DNA of 64,000 nt from Rhexocercosporidium sp. MPI-PUGE-AT-0058. Its lineage: Eukaryota; Ascomycota; Leotiomycetes; Helotiales. This document shows positions 1 to 14,551 of the stretch, one piece after another (position 1 is the first letter of the stretch; each line of letters begins with the position of its first letter). The translations under genes were made by a program, and so were the position numbers. The notes under the pieces are model-generated. The model was not told the DNA's origin. It made no database searches and saw only the letters and a program-made list of their open reading frames with translations. The stretch covers positions 992,001 through 1,056,000 of the forward strand of contig JAGTJL010000014.1 of NCBI GenBank assembly GCA_020746875.1, read 5' to 3'.

Positions 1-1397
1 GCTTCTGGAACAGTGGAACATGCCAGCTAGTGCCAAGATATCAATATCCTCAAACCTGAAATGTGGCAAAGTATAAAATGTTCCCATTCTGAAATCGGCG
101 TATGAGTGAGAACAAAACATCTGATCAGGTTGCATCGTGGAAGCTCGACATGGATCTCATACTGCAAGCTGGAGGAACAAACTCGAAGCAGAGCAACGAA
201 ATTGACAGGAAGTTTATTTGTCTTTTCGGAAGTTTGAGATTTGGCCGTGTCCGGGTTGGGTGGTGGGCACTGAACAGACTCCGCCTCGCGGGAAGGACTG
301 GATTTGGAAGAGGCCACCACAGTCCACAGTCCTGTGGCACTGTAGACACAACCGAAGCCAGTTTGAGATGACTGAGAACGTTGAAGGTGGGAAGGGGTAA
401 AGAGGACAAGATGGAGGGGTGATGGAGATACGCCGTTTCTTAGACAGCAGGGCAGAGCAAAGCAGCGAGATGTCCCCGAAACAAGGACCAGGGCGTCACA
501 TGGGGGGCAAGCGGACAGTTCCAAGTGCAAGCAAGTGCAGCCAGAGCCAGAGCCAGAGTTGGCATGGCAGGAAACAAGTTGCCGTATATGCGAGAAGTAG
601 CTGTAGTGGAGGAAGTCAAAAGAAGTAGTTCTACGAAGCAAAACAACAGTCAGCATGTCCTATCTTCTCTTCTCTTCTCCCCCCCCTATCAGCACGCCCT
701 TGTCTCCTTCAAGCCAGCCGTCTCAGCCGTCGGTCTCAGTGCCTGCGATCCCAAAATACCCACTGCCACCACTCTCCACTCTCCACCCACCACCCACCAC
801 CAGCCATCATCATATCCACCTGCATCCACTCCACACTGGGCATACAGGGACCAAGGACCAGGGCACCCTCTCTCTCTCTCTCTCTCTCCACTCCACCTCC
901 ACCCCTTCGACTAAAGGCAGTCGGTCCTGTAAGGCAAGGAGGTAAGGTTCCGCTGCAGCCAGTAGCCAGTTGCCAGGAGGTGCCAGTTACCTTAAGCGAG
1001 CGTCTCAGTCTTGGACAGTAGCGCCAAGCCAGGAGTGCCGTGCGGTGCCTCGACTGCAAGTGCCTCTCTTCCCTCTCTCCCTCCCGCTCTTTGGCTGGCT
1101 GTCTGTCTGGCTGGCTGGCTGCTGCTCCGCTCCTCTTCTCACACCAAAAGAGAACAACTTCAAACATCAAGCCACGACCACTCTCTCCCTCTCACTCACA
1201 CCCACAACGACGACGAGGACGACCAGACAACTTTCCACCCCCTCATCACCACCGCATCTTCCGTGCCTCGCATGCTTCACGACATTGATGAGCAGTGCTT
1301 GAATTCGCAGGTCCTCAGCTGGTGGATTGATTGGGTGGAACAACAAAAAGTGAAGAAGTGAAGGAGGCCTCGGCATTGCGCGTGAACATAACGGGAA
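1..1397. other. 5' region upstream of the membrane-protein gene, no gene seen
   Basis: I see no convincing gene here. Open frames on both strands are low complexity and overlap each other. The last 600 bases are rich in C and T on the + strand, with a (CT)n run near 868-890 and a GGCTGGCTGTCTG-type tandem near 1092-1122. Pyrimidine-rich leaders of this kind are usual upstream of filamentous ascomycete start codons, so this is probably promoter and 5' UTR of the gene starting at 1398. Confidence 0.5.
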
Positions 1398-3790
1398 ATG
1401 GCTGGTCCTGAACGTCGGTCGTCGATGGGAGTCGACAGGAGGCTATCGGCACGCTCTTCTATCCCGCCTCAACAGACTCCAATGCAACCCAGTGACGATG
1501 AGGACGATGATGATTACGATCTACAGGCGATGGGAATATCAGATGGCTTCCGACCCTCGGGTGCAATGACTGGTCACAATCGGATGTCGTCTCAGGCTTC
1601 ACAACATCTCACGAACGGACGGAGGACTCCCCCGCCACGACCCTCGAGTACGACAAAACCCCAAGCGCTCGATACATTCGCTTTGCGGCACGATGGGGCA
1701 ACGGGTGGAAATGTGAGGAGGAGTTCCACGGCTGCATCGAACTTCAATGCAGCTGCCCCGACCAGAACGTCAAGTGTCTCGACAGACATGCCGTACGTCA
1801 GGCCAGAAAGTCCCTATCGAGGTCCCTCCGGTCCTTCTCATCCATATCAAATGTACCCACAAGAGTCCCGGTTGGCCAGAACAGCAAGCATAGCAACGAC
1901 TTCGACGATACCAGTTCCCGACAGGCCATATAACGGCCCTGGTGGCCCAACACACCCGTATGGAATGTACCCTCAAAACACTGTACCCGAAGCAGAAGTT
2001 GTGGATGAGCCAAGTCCATTAGTACCTGTACCAGTCGGGTTCCCTGGATTGAACAATAATTATCAGCGTCGACTTGGTCCAGAGGGCGAAGAGATCGCCG
2101 ATATCATAGGACCAGACGGCCATACTGAACAACTTCCTCCGTACACCCAATACCCAGATGAAGCCTTCGCGAGGAAAACTCGTCCCACCGTCGCGATACC
2201 TGTTGCTGGTGCGGGAGGGATGGGTCTGGCTACGCGAAATCCTGAATTCGCTTCGAGAGAAGACCTCAATTCTCCTTCACGGCAATCTACACGCACCGTG
2301 AATTCCGCAACCAGCGAGCATCAAGTTAACATGGCGGCTATCCAGATGTCAGAGAAGCCGGAATTGAAGAAATGGCAGAAGACGGCACGGAAGAAGATTT
2401 GTGGCATTGTTCCTTTATGGGTTATGATCCTTGTTGCTCTAGTTTTCATAATGTTCGGGATTATTCTGGGGACTGTACTCGCAGTACTGAAGCCCAAACA
2501 TCCAAACGGCAAGCACCCTCCTGGCAAAGATTCGTAGGTACCCTCTCATCTGCCCTTCGATATGTATACTAAACCCAACAGACAAAGCGTTATCATAACA
2601 ACCATGACAACTACATTTGATGCAACACCACTTACTGCATCCCCAACCGGCTTACCAGATCTTCCCACCGGTACCTACGCATTGCCTATCTCAGCGCCTT
2701 CGGCTATACAAAACAGTTGCCTTTCCAACACTCAGCAGAGTGCTGCATGGAGTTGTTCGATACCGATGACATCCTACACCATCGTAGTAACGCCATTGAT
2801 TGGTGCGGGCAGTGAACTTGCAAATAACGAAGTTAGCTTGAGCCTCGGCAACAATACCTTCGGAGACTATTACGCCTTTGGTTCGCAACCGCCGATCTTG
2901 AGTCAAGATCAGGTCCTAAATCTGGTATTGGATTCCCAAGAGCCGGGCAAAGGTCCTGCTTGGTTCTTTGAAATGCCATACAACAAAGTTGTGATCTTGC
3001 CAGAAGGCGCAATCACAGCGCCTGGCGCATACGTAAAGCGGGGACATGGTGAAAAGGAAGAGGGTCGTCCTTCGGGTAGTTTCATGCGCAAGAACGTTGC
3101 TCAACCGGGTGACAGGCCATGGTTCTGTTATTGGAATGGAACTCTTCTTGAGGCATTTATTTATGTAAGGATTTTTTTCTGTTCTCACATGGCAGACAGT
3201 CTGGACTCCGACCTGTTGTTTACATTGATTAAGTTTTAGCTCAATCAGCTTGCTAATACCTGCACAGGTCAACCTTACTAGCAGTGCAGGTCGTTCAGCC
3301 TCAGCCTCCCCAGCCTCCGCCACAGCTGCTGTGACCGGCACCTATGGTGGGTCGATGCCATCCGCGACGGCAGCACAGTCTGGCTCATCCTCAGGCTCGT
3401 ATTCTGGTTCCACACAACAATTCAGGTTTCCTCCTGGGTATCCGAACGTGTTGAAGATCGAGGAGCGCCGAGTCCCAGGTCCCCAAGAGATTCCACCATA
3501 CTGTAAGCCATCCCCTCTTGCTAGAACATTGTCTTCACACCTTGATTCACCGGGATCATCCGGATCATGCTAACATCTCAACAGGCGTTCAACATATCAT
3601 CGATGACTTCGGCGCAGCGAACATCGCAACCAACAGTAGCGGCCAACCTGTGATCGTCTACCTGAACGAGACGGACTCGTCGGTCATTTCGGAGATGGAA
3701 TCGAAACGCTCGTACAACAAAAAAGAAAACGGGTTAAGCACAAGGGATCTAGATTCAGTAGCATGTGGTTGTGTATGGTTATGGACATGA
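1398..3790 (+). CDS. Single-pass membrane protein with a fungal domain of unknown function (DUF7820-like)
   Basis: Four exons: 1398-2533, 2582-3164, 3268-3502 and 3585-3790. They join in frame to 719 aa, and the third intron has a branch-like tgctaac. Residues 1-330 are Ser/Pro/Arg-rich and look disordered, with an acidic DDEDDDD stretch near residue 35. Two related motifs (PYRGPSGPSHPYQMYPQ and PYNGPGGPTHPYGMYPQ) lie near residues 138-154 and 176-192. One membrane segment (WVMILVALVFIMFGIILG) follows a basic KKWQKTARKK stretch, which suggests an inside N-terminus. The outer part has Ser/Thr-rich linkers and a few Cys (SCLSNTQQSAAWSC, PPYC). The layout fits the ascomycete family called DUF7820, from memory and unchecked. 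No enzyme motif is visible. Function is unknown; a cell-surface or wall-sensing role is only a guess. Confidence 0.8.
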
Positions 3791-4744
3791 GAATCGCGTA
3801 TTTGACTTTGATATGTATTCTGCTTGGAGTTTGGATGGGATAAATGTGCAGCTTTGTTCGGCTTTGCATGGGCGTTTTGGGCACCTTTGGGATAAACAGC
3901 TTTCTGTCCTGCTGTTCATCGATTTGGGAATCATCTGGAAGGCATTGGGTACACGGCGAGAGCGACGGAGATCTCAAAAGCACTGGCGTGCGTGCTCTCA
4001 TATGTATGAAATCTTTAAAGACATGTGGATGGAAGAACGGACATACGGACAGGGTGGCATGGTCTGGTCTGGTCCGCTCTGATCTAGCGACATGTCGAAT
4101 GTTATATATTTAGCGAACCATGAATGACAAACTATCTGAAGAAGAACTTTCGGTTGCTGTAGTGTTTACAAGTGAGAGCCGAAATACTGCTTTGTTGCGT
4201 TTGCTTAGCGAAGCTCGCTTACTCAACGGTACCCTTCGCCTCAACATTGCATTATAACATCATAACAACTAACTTGAGGTTCCGATCAGCATGGCAAAAA
4301 GACCTCTTAAGTCACGGCATCTTGTTAAAGGGATGGGAATTGATTAGAGATTCGGTTTAGGATTATCTGCTTCTTCTTCTTCGTCTTCTTCTTCTATACC
4401 CTTGGATGACGGCTGTCAACACTGAGTGTGGGAACGGAAAGGCATCCCCGCCGTGTCTGGATCCGGTGATCAGAATACTGTAGTTATACACGCCTTATCT
4501 TAGATAGATTTCCTACATAGCTAAGAAGCCAAAGAACTGAAAACGATAACATATTTTCAAGAAGGCAAAAGGTCTTGGAAGTAATGAACAGTAAACCTAC
4601 AAAGCGAAAGCGGCCGAGAGAGAAGGGCGTTATGTTTATGCTTTCTGAAATTCGATATACAACAACCATGCTAATATATACAACCCCTTCTAATCGAATA
4701 TATGTTCATCCGTTTTTTCTTTTTGTTTCACACACACACACACA
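3791..4744. other. Convergent intergenic region with simple repeats
   Basis: This is the 3' flank of two convergent genes. It holds a CTT/CTTCGT-type microsatellite near 4370-4397 and a short (CA)n run at about 4731-4745 that directly abuts the transporter stop codon. No gene is supported. Confidence 0.5.
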
Positions 4745-7212
4745 CTAAGCCCCAGCAGCAGCAACGATCTTCTTTCCCTTAACATTCTTCCACTCGACAA
4801 AACACGCACACACCGTCGCAATGCCCCCCACCACAATAGGGATCACATACGCCTGCTGCAACGCAATCATATATGCGTGTAACACACCCGGTAACTCCTC
4901 CGGCGTAATCACATTCTTCAGATACGTCGCTCCGGCTCTGACGACGGTGGTTGCGTTGACGCCGGGGGCGTATTTTGGGAGGTTGGCTTTTAATCCATTG
5001 GAGAAGATGTTTTGCGCGATGGAGATGGATATTGCGCCGCCGAGGGAGTTGAAGAATATTGCGATGGCGTTGCCGGTTGGCATGTCTTTGGAGTCGAGGA
5101 CGACTTGGACGGCGATGAAGGGGACTGTGGTGGGTTAGATTGTGCTTTTGAAGTGAAAAGGGGGAGGGGTTGGGAGTGTTCTTACTCTGGACACCAGAAC
5201 CGGCTCCGAAACCCGAGAGGAGCTCTGAGTGAGGCATGTCAGCTACTGTAACTTGATTGATCTGGAGGGCTGAAAGAAACTTACGATATCCAACCCATTT
5301 CCCAGTTGAGGAGTTCACGGCGAGTGTGTATATCATCCCAGCACCAACAGTGAAGATGGCACTTCCGAATATCATGAAAGGTTTATACCACCCCAGGGCA
5401 GTAATGGCACCTCCTACGACGATTGAGGATATAATGATCGATCCCAGATAAGGAATAGTGCGAATTCCGGACTCTTCAGCCGTGGTACCCTTCACGGCTT
5501 GGAAGTAGAAAGGTAGGTAGAAGATATGTGACTTAAACCAGTTAGCTACCTCATAGCGTAGAAACTTTATATTGAGACTTACGTATAGACCCATGGACAG
5601 AAAGCAAGAATACAGACTCGCGAATAGAACAGTTCTCTGACCGAATATCCTCGGAGGGATAGTAGCTCGATCCCCACGCCGGAATTGCTGGGCGATGAAG
5701 AAGATGATCAATAGTCCAAAGCCAAGCAGACAGCCCCATACTTTCGAGCTCTTCCATGGGTACTCGGTCCCACCCCATTGAAGAGCGAGGAGTAGACAGA
5801 CGATGGCGCAGATGAGGAAGAGGGCGCCGAGGAGGTCGATTTCTAGGATCTTTTGCTTGAGTGTCAATCCGGAGTCTTTGCGTACTGGTGGCTTGAAAAA
5901 GAACCAGACTGCTACTATCGATACTGCTCCGAATGGTAGGTTGATCTAATGCATCGCATTCAGTCAATCGCACGCAATGAGATAAAGGGGAAAAAGACAT
6001 ACCCAAAAACACCACCTCCAAGACACCTTATCCGTCAAAGCCCCTCCCAACAACGGACCCACTACCGAAGAAATCCCAAACATGCTCGACAGCGCCGCAA
6101 TAAAGATTGGGCGTTTGCTCAACGGGACGCTGAATCCGACAATCGTCATGCCCCCTGAGAATAAAGCGCTTGCCCCGGCACCGGCTACGGCTCGACCGAC
6201 GATAAGCATGACGGAATCTTTTGCTGCGGCACAGAGGACCGAACCAAGTTCGAAGACGACGAGCGCGGCTATGTAGGTGTATTTTACGTTGAAATAGGTG
6301 TAGACTCGGCCGAAGGAGGGTTGGAGGGCGGTGGTTGTGAGGAGGTAGGATGAACCGTACCTGGGGGTGTTAGTACAGTGTGCTTGGATTGAATGTCGGA
6401 TGGGATGTAAGATTGGAAATTGCCTGTCTCTCCCCTCGTGATAACCGAAGTAAGACTATTCAAGCAAGAGTGAAAGTATGTAGTCAAGGTTACACAAAAA
6501 TATATAAAGAACTTACCATCCAACATCGTTTAGCGAGTCGAAGACCGAAGTGATCTTCGGAATTGCAGTTGCAATAATTGTGTTGTCTGTATTGAGTTAG
6601 TATAATCCATTTACTGATTGTCACATTTGATGTCCCCCAAATCCAAAAAATTGAACCAAAAAAAATACCACAAGTAATCACAACGATTCCCAAAACATCC
6701 ATGATACCACCTAACATCACACCCCACAGCTCAAAAAGCACGAAATGCAACTCACCCAAAGCAACCGTAAAAGTAGCCAAACAAAGACCCAAAGTCAAGA
6801 GTCCCAACTGCAACTTCCCAGGGTAAACAACATCGTCACCATCCTCTCCATCGGTATTCTCTTTGCTCGTATCCGTCTCACCACCTACGGTACCCTCTTC
6901 AACAACACGTGTATCCTTCTCACTAACATGCTCATTCCCATGCGCCACACTCACATCACTACTATGCTGAAGGGAAGATCCTTCCGTGGAGTGTTGTTTA
7001 AACGCACTCGCAGCCACATCCGCTTTCTCCTCCCTCTCCCCCACAAGCCCAACGGCACCTAAAACGGGTGCAGCGTCAGGAACAGGAACTGGAGACGAAG
7101 AAACACCCCCGTGTCCGGTTCCTTGCGATGTCGTTGGATTATGCTCCTCGTTCTCGTTCTCGCTCTGGGTCGTGTTACCGGACACAGGCGGTGCAGCGTC
7201 GGAACTTGCCAT
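4745..7212 (-). CDS. MFS drug:H+ antiporter, DHA2 family (14-TM)
   Basis: Proton-driven efflux pump of the plasma membrane, of the kind that exports toxins and drugs. Seven exons on the minus strand: 7212-6756, 6586-6517, 6360-6003, 5945-5583, 5531-5285, 5224-5186 and 5124-4745. They join without a frame break to 637 aa. Residues 1-135 are a hydrophilic acidic tail. Then come the first helix (LGLLTLGLCLATFTVAL), the DHA signature DNTIIATAIPKITSVFDSL, and [20 protein letters not shown] in helices 5-6. The last exon carries IPFIAVQVVL and a poorly conserved tail KGKKIVAAAGA. The 39-base sixth exon was chosen because only that acceptor restores the family reading GYQLLSGFGAGSGVQ. Substrate cannot be told; no biosynthetic cluster flanks it. 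Confidence 0.92.
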
Positions 7213-8712
7213 CTCACCAGGCGGGAGTGTCGGGCAGGCGTGCGCTGTGATTGGATCTCAGGGCTGCTGATCCAGGCTTGGGCCCTTTAAACCCCGGTTT
7301 TCTGCGTGGCTTGGCTGGTCGCAGGTGGAAGAAGCCTTTTTGCGAAATGCGGGGGATATCAAAAGCAAAATAATGCCCGTATCTTTCGTCTTACATGCAC
7401 TGTAGAGAGAGAGAGATGAGATGGAATGAACGGGAGAAGAAGGAAATGTACACGACAAGAGCGCAGAGAAGGAGCGATGAGCGAGCACGTCACATGTTTC
7501 CTCCTCTTCACGAGTACGAAGCGGAATGGCGTTCTTCCGGGCAGATCTTTCAGGGTTGGAGGGCCTCTTGGCCAATGGAAGGGAGGGAAACAAAACCGAA
7601 TACGCTGAAAGACGACAATGGCTGCATCGCTTTGTTGTTAAAGCCTATCCAATGGACTCGGCTGCGATTGCTTGTTGGCAAGGATGGGAGGGGAGTCTGG
7701 TCTAGAGCCTTCAAGAGATGCGAGCGATGCAGATGCAGCCGAGGCGATTTTGATCTGTGATGGATCATTGGTGCAGGAATGGGATGTGAAGCTGAAGAAG
7801 AGGCCGGGGTTCTTTGTACATATATGATAAATAACCCGGTCTGCATGATGAAGAAGGTTGGCTCTTGGGTATGCTCCGACTCCGTGGAGTGGGATTTGGA
7901 TACAGCTAGAAAAACAAAATGCCGCTTGCCAGGTTTATGGTACATTTGCCTGGCAAGTGTGGCATGCGCATCTTCGTGCTCACCTGGTAACACGTGAACA
8001 TGCATGTCATGGTTTTGGCTACGATCTGGCCGGAAAATTCCCTACTTGTCTTAGCTATTTGCAATCTTCCTTTGGTACTGTACACCGTTGGCCGTGAATA
8101 ATCTGTTGGAAAATAGCTGCGTAGCGGTAGAGTTGAAGAATGGAAACATTTCAAGACTAATACAAGAAAAGCTTAGACACGAACTGGCGGACTATCTGCA
8201 AAGAGTTAGAATACTACAGTCGCTTGAGAAGCTCGCAGGTTTTGTATGAGACGACCTGCAGATTTGGGAGGGACACTTGCAACATCTAGCTGTTCCTGGC
8301 CCACTTGCAGTATCTATCCACTTGTAGCGGGACAGGCACACTGAATCTTCAAGAAGTTGCACCCGTTTGTTCCAAACCAGAAATCCAAATGCGCGCGAAG
8401 GGAGCGGGAGCACTGCATGAATTTGGAAGCAATGAATTTGAAAGAGTGATTTCCGAGCTCGAAGCAAGCCATCCAATCTCATTTCAGGTCTCTGAACCTC
8501 ACAGTGGCTTGCCAATTATTTCACACTCTTGACTGATTTGTGCCCTGTCGAGTCCTCAGAATGGTATGTTGCTTTTTGTCGAGGTAAATTACAGACAAAG
8601 TCTCCAGCTACCCCAACTGGTCGTACATCATGTTGTTCCATCCCATTGCACCAAATATGCTGTTGCGCCGCCTAATATGTTGTGAAACCCATTCCAGTCC
8701 AGTTGCTTTACT
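7213..8712. other. Intergenic region upstream of the MFS gene and downstream of emp24
   Basis: About 1.5 kb without a supported gene. It should hold the MFS promoter (adjacent to 7212) and the emp24 3' UTR (below 8713). Small ORFs on both strands have no recognisable similarity and no splice pattern linking them. Confidence 0.4.
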
Positions 8713-9483
8713 CTATACAACCCGTTTGACCTATGACGGCATTCAGTCACCGACTCAACACGCCATAGCGCTCAGAACTGTTCTTGCCTACCTCGAAGAA
8801 GCGCTTCAACCACCAGACTTGAAAGATGCCCTCGCCGACCAAGACACCCATCTGGAACATACTCCACCACTTGACTCTGGCGTTTGTGCTTTCTGCGGTG
8901 TTTCGGTGGGTTCTTTCGCGGAGGACGATGTAGGATTGTTCATCTTTGACTTGAGCGAGGAGTTCGGAGAGTTGGCGGACTGTGGTGATGTTAGAACGAG
9001 TTCCAGTGGCGGCAAGGGAGTCCTATGCTTACCTTCAACCTCCAGTGGGTCTGAAGGGGCTTCTGCTTCTGGAACGTAGACTATGCCGTGGACATTGAAA
9101 GAAACATCCTTGCTTGATGCAGACCAGTGCTCATTGCTAAAGCAGTAGAGATACTTGCCATCATGCTGGGCTGTAAAGGAGTGATCTCCATTGGAAACGG
9201 ATCGTTGATGCGTCTCGTAACCTCCTTGAGGATTTTGGATCTACCAAATCAGTGATTGCCCCAGGGACAAGAGCAAGCGCCATACCCAGAAGTCCACATG
9301 CAAGTTTCCTGCGCTGCCAAACTCTCTATCGCCAACTTGGAATGTGACCGTCATCTTATCATCCTTGTGCAGCATCTCGTGGAAACATTCTCTGCCATGG
9401 GCTGCCAGCTGGATATTATGCGCAATAGCAGTTCCGAGCAGGCTACTCGCCGCCAGCAGTATGGAAGAGGCCGAAAATCGCAT
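8713..9483 (-). CDS. emp24: p24-family cargo receptor Emp24 (p24-beta)
   Basis: Type I membrane protein of COPII/COPI vesicles that sorts cargo (e.g. GPI proteins) between ER and Golgi. Four exons: 9483-9286, 9240-9033, 8979-8792 and 8730-8713, total 203 aa. A signal peptide (MRFSASSILLAASSLLGTAIA) is followed by the GOLD domain, with the Cys pair in GRECFHE and YLYCFSNEHW. HGIVYVPEAE precedes the coiled-coil, which contains VKDEQSYIVVRERTHRNTAE. The membrane helix ends in the cytosolic tail WLKRFFEVKRVV, with the FF motif used for COPII and a basic pair for COPI. The last exon encodes only VKRVV and the stop; it was found by splicing phase. RERTHRNTAESTN and VKWWS are hallmarks of Emp24 rather than Erv25 or the Erp proteins. 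It is divergent from arf1. Confidence 0.93.
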
Positions 9484-11059
<1,576 letters not shown>

Positions 11060-13156
11060 ATTTGGCGTCATCTCTTCCCACACTCGATTGTCTTCACGAG
11101 CTCCCAAAAGCAATCGAAAATACGTCCATACTCCCTCTCATCTCTTGGTCATTGGTGCTCTCAGTCACGAATCATTCCGGTCTCTTCACTTTCACTTCCA
11201 TAAGAGGCGCAAGGGTGGTCATTGTACGATGAATCGAGCTACTGTGTTTCCCTGGCTGTTGCATCACATTTAGCCCGGAGGAAATTGCAGGGCTCTTCGT
11301 TCTTCCCTTTTGATTTTTCTGCGCGCGCGGTGTCCTTTTTTCTCCCGGCCTTTCGACTTTCCTACCTCTACCGGTGCAATCTTGTGTGTTTCAGCATGGT
11401 ATAAAAGCTTTGCGGTAGATGGAGGATTCATGGTAGTCTAGCCCGGAATTGATCCCACATTAGAAAATACACTCCCCTGTCTGGCCTGAAATGTAGATTG
11501 ACATTTTTGCAAGTTTACACGGACATAAGAATGTTTAGGTTTGGTTTACCCCTCCATCAGATCTAAGGAAGGTAAAGTGTCATCATCAAGGGATGCGAGA
11601 GTCAGTGCTACTCTACGAGTCATGGTGGTGGTATGGTCAAGCGCCAATCATTTCACTGGGATCATGGTGGCAAATATGTCACTCAAAACTGTACATGCTT
11701 CTATTCCTGGCTGGACATTTTGTGACAACTTTCTCGCAGTCGATTGACTTTCAGGCGAGGCTAAGCCATTTCGTGACCGATGAAGCGAACTGCAACAACG
11801 TGGATTAAAGACCAATATTTTCGTAACAACAATTATAAAAAAGCCTTCCAAATTATAGATGAACAATTCCAACAACTCAAATTTTACTACAAGCGTATTT
11901 TCTTGAGTGTTAAATCATTATTCACTGCAAAATTAACAAGGTGTTGAAAATACGAATTCTCGCTTCATCGGTCAAAAAATGGCTTAGCCTCTAGGGGTTC
12001 TCGTCAGTCTTTTGGTCAAGCTCAATCTCCGTCTGGAAAAGTGTTCTGAGCCTTCGATTGTATGCAGTCCCTCATCCTTCTACACATCTGAGTCTCTCCA
12101 CTCCAAGCTACTTTGTCAATATGCTCTGATCACACTTCCTGACCCCCTCTCTGAATTCACCTCCCGAAACCTTGTCATCGACTCGTTTATCGATTCTCTC
12201 CCCTCTCCTCTCTCAACACACACAAACACTTGGCACCACTATCTCAAACACTACATGGGTCGCTTTCCGAGCCTTCTCCTCTTGCATCCGCATTCTACCT
12301 TACCTCGTCTGACAGCAGTGGAAGGGCAGATATGGGACCGTGCAAGTTAACCTTTCCCCGCGCTGAACTTTCCTTCCAAGGTATGTACCGGCTTGTGGGT
12401 GTTTTAGTCAAGGGCGCGGAAAGAATGAGCCAGTAGAGCTTGCCTTTGAGTAGTCGTGAGTCTTTGATGGTTTTGTAGATTCTTCTTTCGATTGTCACTT
12501 GCATAGGTATTGCGTAGCTATTAGATCCAGTGAATGGCATATCAGATTCAACTCAGGAGTATACTTCTCGCGGAATTTTGTATTGTCTTGGCTGGTGTTT
12601 GGTTTTGCTTCTGATGTTGAGGATTTAGAAGTCCCTATGGACTTGAACTGATCATTCGCGTTACTTCTGGCAATTTGCAAACAGCTGCTTAGCACACTAG
12701 ATGCGTAGTATGATCTCCATATGTATTGAGTGACTTAAAATGATCCTTAGAGAGAACCTGGTACACTTTTCCTTTTCAGCTTTGTCAAAAGCAAAGAAAT
12801 AACAGATCTGTAGTAATATAGAGATACCATGACTCTAGATTGAACACCCAGCGAATTCCCTCTCCGTCGAAGACGATCATCTCACCCTTGCCTTACTTGA
12901 CTTCCAAGATGTCGAGCGCAGCGAAAATATTGATCTTGCGTACTTATTCACCCACCGCCGAGCGACATCTTATAGCCTCGTCTCTATATAGTCACTTTCG
13001 AGAACTCCTCCGTTCGCATATAAACCGCCAGTTCGCTCCTCGCAGCTCCACTGCTCTTCCATTCCATCGACACATCCTCACCCCAAAAGCCTCACCAAGA
13101 CTGATTCCTTGACACGCAACAACAAACCCACCTCCCCTTTCCAAAACAACTTCAAA
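11060..13156. other. Gene-free region downstream of arf1
   Basis: About 2.1 kb. The first few hundred bases are probably arf1 3' UTR. An AT-rich patch lies around 11800-11960. The C/T-rich stretch at about 12940-13150, just before the next start codon, looks like a promoter/leader. I find no gene with recognisable coding content. Confidence 0.4.
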
Positions 13157-14115
13157 ATGTACTTCACAACTCTCGCCTCGCACAGCATGCTCCTCACTCT
13201 CACAATTCTTCCTCTAATCAGCACTTCCGTCCTCGCTGCTCCTGCTTCTACTTCTAATGAAAACCAGGCTACTGAAGGCCTTGGTATCGACGTTGTTCGC
13301 GGAGTTGCTCTCCCTCCAGGATACAAATACAAGCCCCTCCGTATGACTGGCACGATTGGTGGTATCACGCTCAATCATACTGGTACTATCGAGGAGATCT
13401 TAGCTAAGGTCGTCGATGAGAATCCGGGTTTTAGAGTTGAGGAGATGGATTCAACTTCTATTACTGCTGAAGGTGGACATGGCCTTGCTAGTCGCGATAA
13501 GGTGGGTACCCGCACCATATACCAAAGGACTAAAGAGAACTTGCAAAGAATACAAGAAGACCAAGCTAACCATAACCCACCTTCCACAGGAAACCAAATC
13601 AGACCTCGCATGTTTCCCCTTCCCGGTCAGCCAGACTGGAGAGCAGCCGAGGTCCGCTACATCAACGATGGCGTTGCCTATTTGAAGAAAGTTAATGCCC
13701 TCTGTGGGGTCAATGGACACGCCTGTTCGAGAATTAGCTGTTCTTACAAATCTGCTATTACACTCTGCAATGTTGTAAGTTATTCCTTCTTTTATACTTG
13801 TCACTTCGACTACTATGCCTGGTATGCAGCGAGGGTGTTGCTAATTCTCTGCCTTCTTAGACCCCTAATCATATGAGTCTTTCGTGTACCTACAGTAAGT
13901 TACCTCATACGCTCAGCTCAATCAGCTCTTGCTTTTCTACCTTCCTGCTGAAGATTGTTTACTGATACTCGTGTGTGCTTTTAATAGTGGCCTCTTACAT
14001 CCAAGACATTCTTAACAGATGCGCTTACTCCGTTGGTCTCATACGCTTGGTTGGAGGCCAGGCTTGGGATACAGATGGGTACAATGTCAATGTGATGAGA
14101 GACACGAGTTGTTGA
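13157..14115 (+). CDS. Small cysteine-rich secreted protein, copy A; one-base frame conflict
   Basis: Paralogue of the next gene. The exons that match copy B are 13157-13501, 13590-13774, 13861-13894 and 13988-14115. A signal peptide (MYFTTLASHSMLLTLTILPL) ends near LAAPAS, followed by a conserved block MTGTIGGITLNHTGTIEEI. Later blocks are ALCGVNGHACSRISCSYKSA and GGQAWDTDGYNVNV. With the natural donor at 13502 the second exon begins in the same frame as copy B (KSDLAC), but around 13614-13624 the frame shifts by one relative to the rest. A weaker donor at 13506 would restore the downstream frame but skip that Cys. So it is either recently broken, mis-sequenced, or spliced unusually. Role unknown; a secreted effector-like or KP4-like killer-type protein is possible but not shown. 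Confidence 0.65.
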
Positions 14116-14551
14116 GTCTACCATCTGATTCCCTACCTGCTTTCGTCTTAGATGTTGTCAACAAGTGAATAGTCGAACAACGTGTCAATAGGAGTATTTC
14201 TGCTTCGGCGACTGATTCTCCTTCCGAAGCTTCGTTTCTCCCTACAGCGCCTTTACTTCTGAGCTACAGTCAAGTTATAGAGAAAGGCGGACCTCATGAA
14301 TGACTAACAGCTCTAGTTTTTCAAAGCCGACCGGATCCCAGCTGGGTACTCAAATCGGGTCGAAATCAACAGGCGAAGGTCATTCATCCACCCACTCGCT
14401 TATCGCATATACTCCGTATTTAGCAACATGCACATCTAAACATTATGTCTGTAGGCAAATACTGCCCCTCATCTCTTCGTAGCTCCACACCTTCCTCTCC
14501 TCAAAACAACACAAACCGAAAACGATACCTGCACTTCCAACTTCAACAGAA
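14116..14551. other. Spacer between the two secreted-protein paralogues
   Basis: A 436-base intergenic stretch. The last part is C- and A-rich on the + strand, like the leader before copy A. Nothing else is seen. Confidence 0.4.

Noticed and set aside
27..656. A 209-codon minus-strand frame near the window start
   Set aside because: Composition is erratic, it overlaps several equally long frames on the other strand, and no domain or splice pattern is seen.
13109..13876. A continuous 255-codon frame through secreted copy A
   Set aside because: It reads straight through an intron with good donor and acceptor signals that copy B also splices; the apparent continuity comes from the one-base shift.
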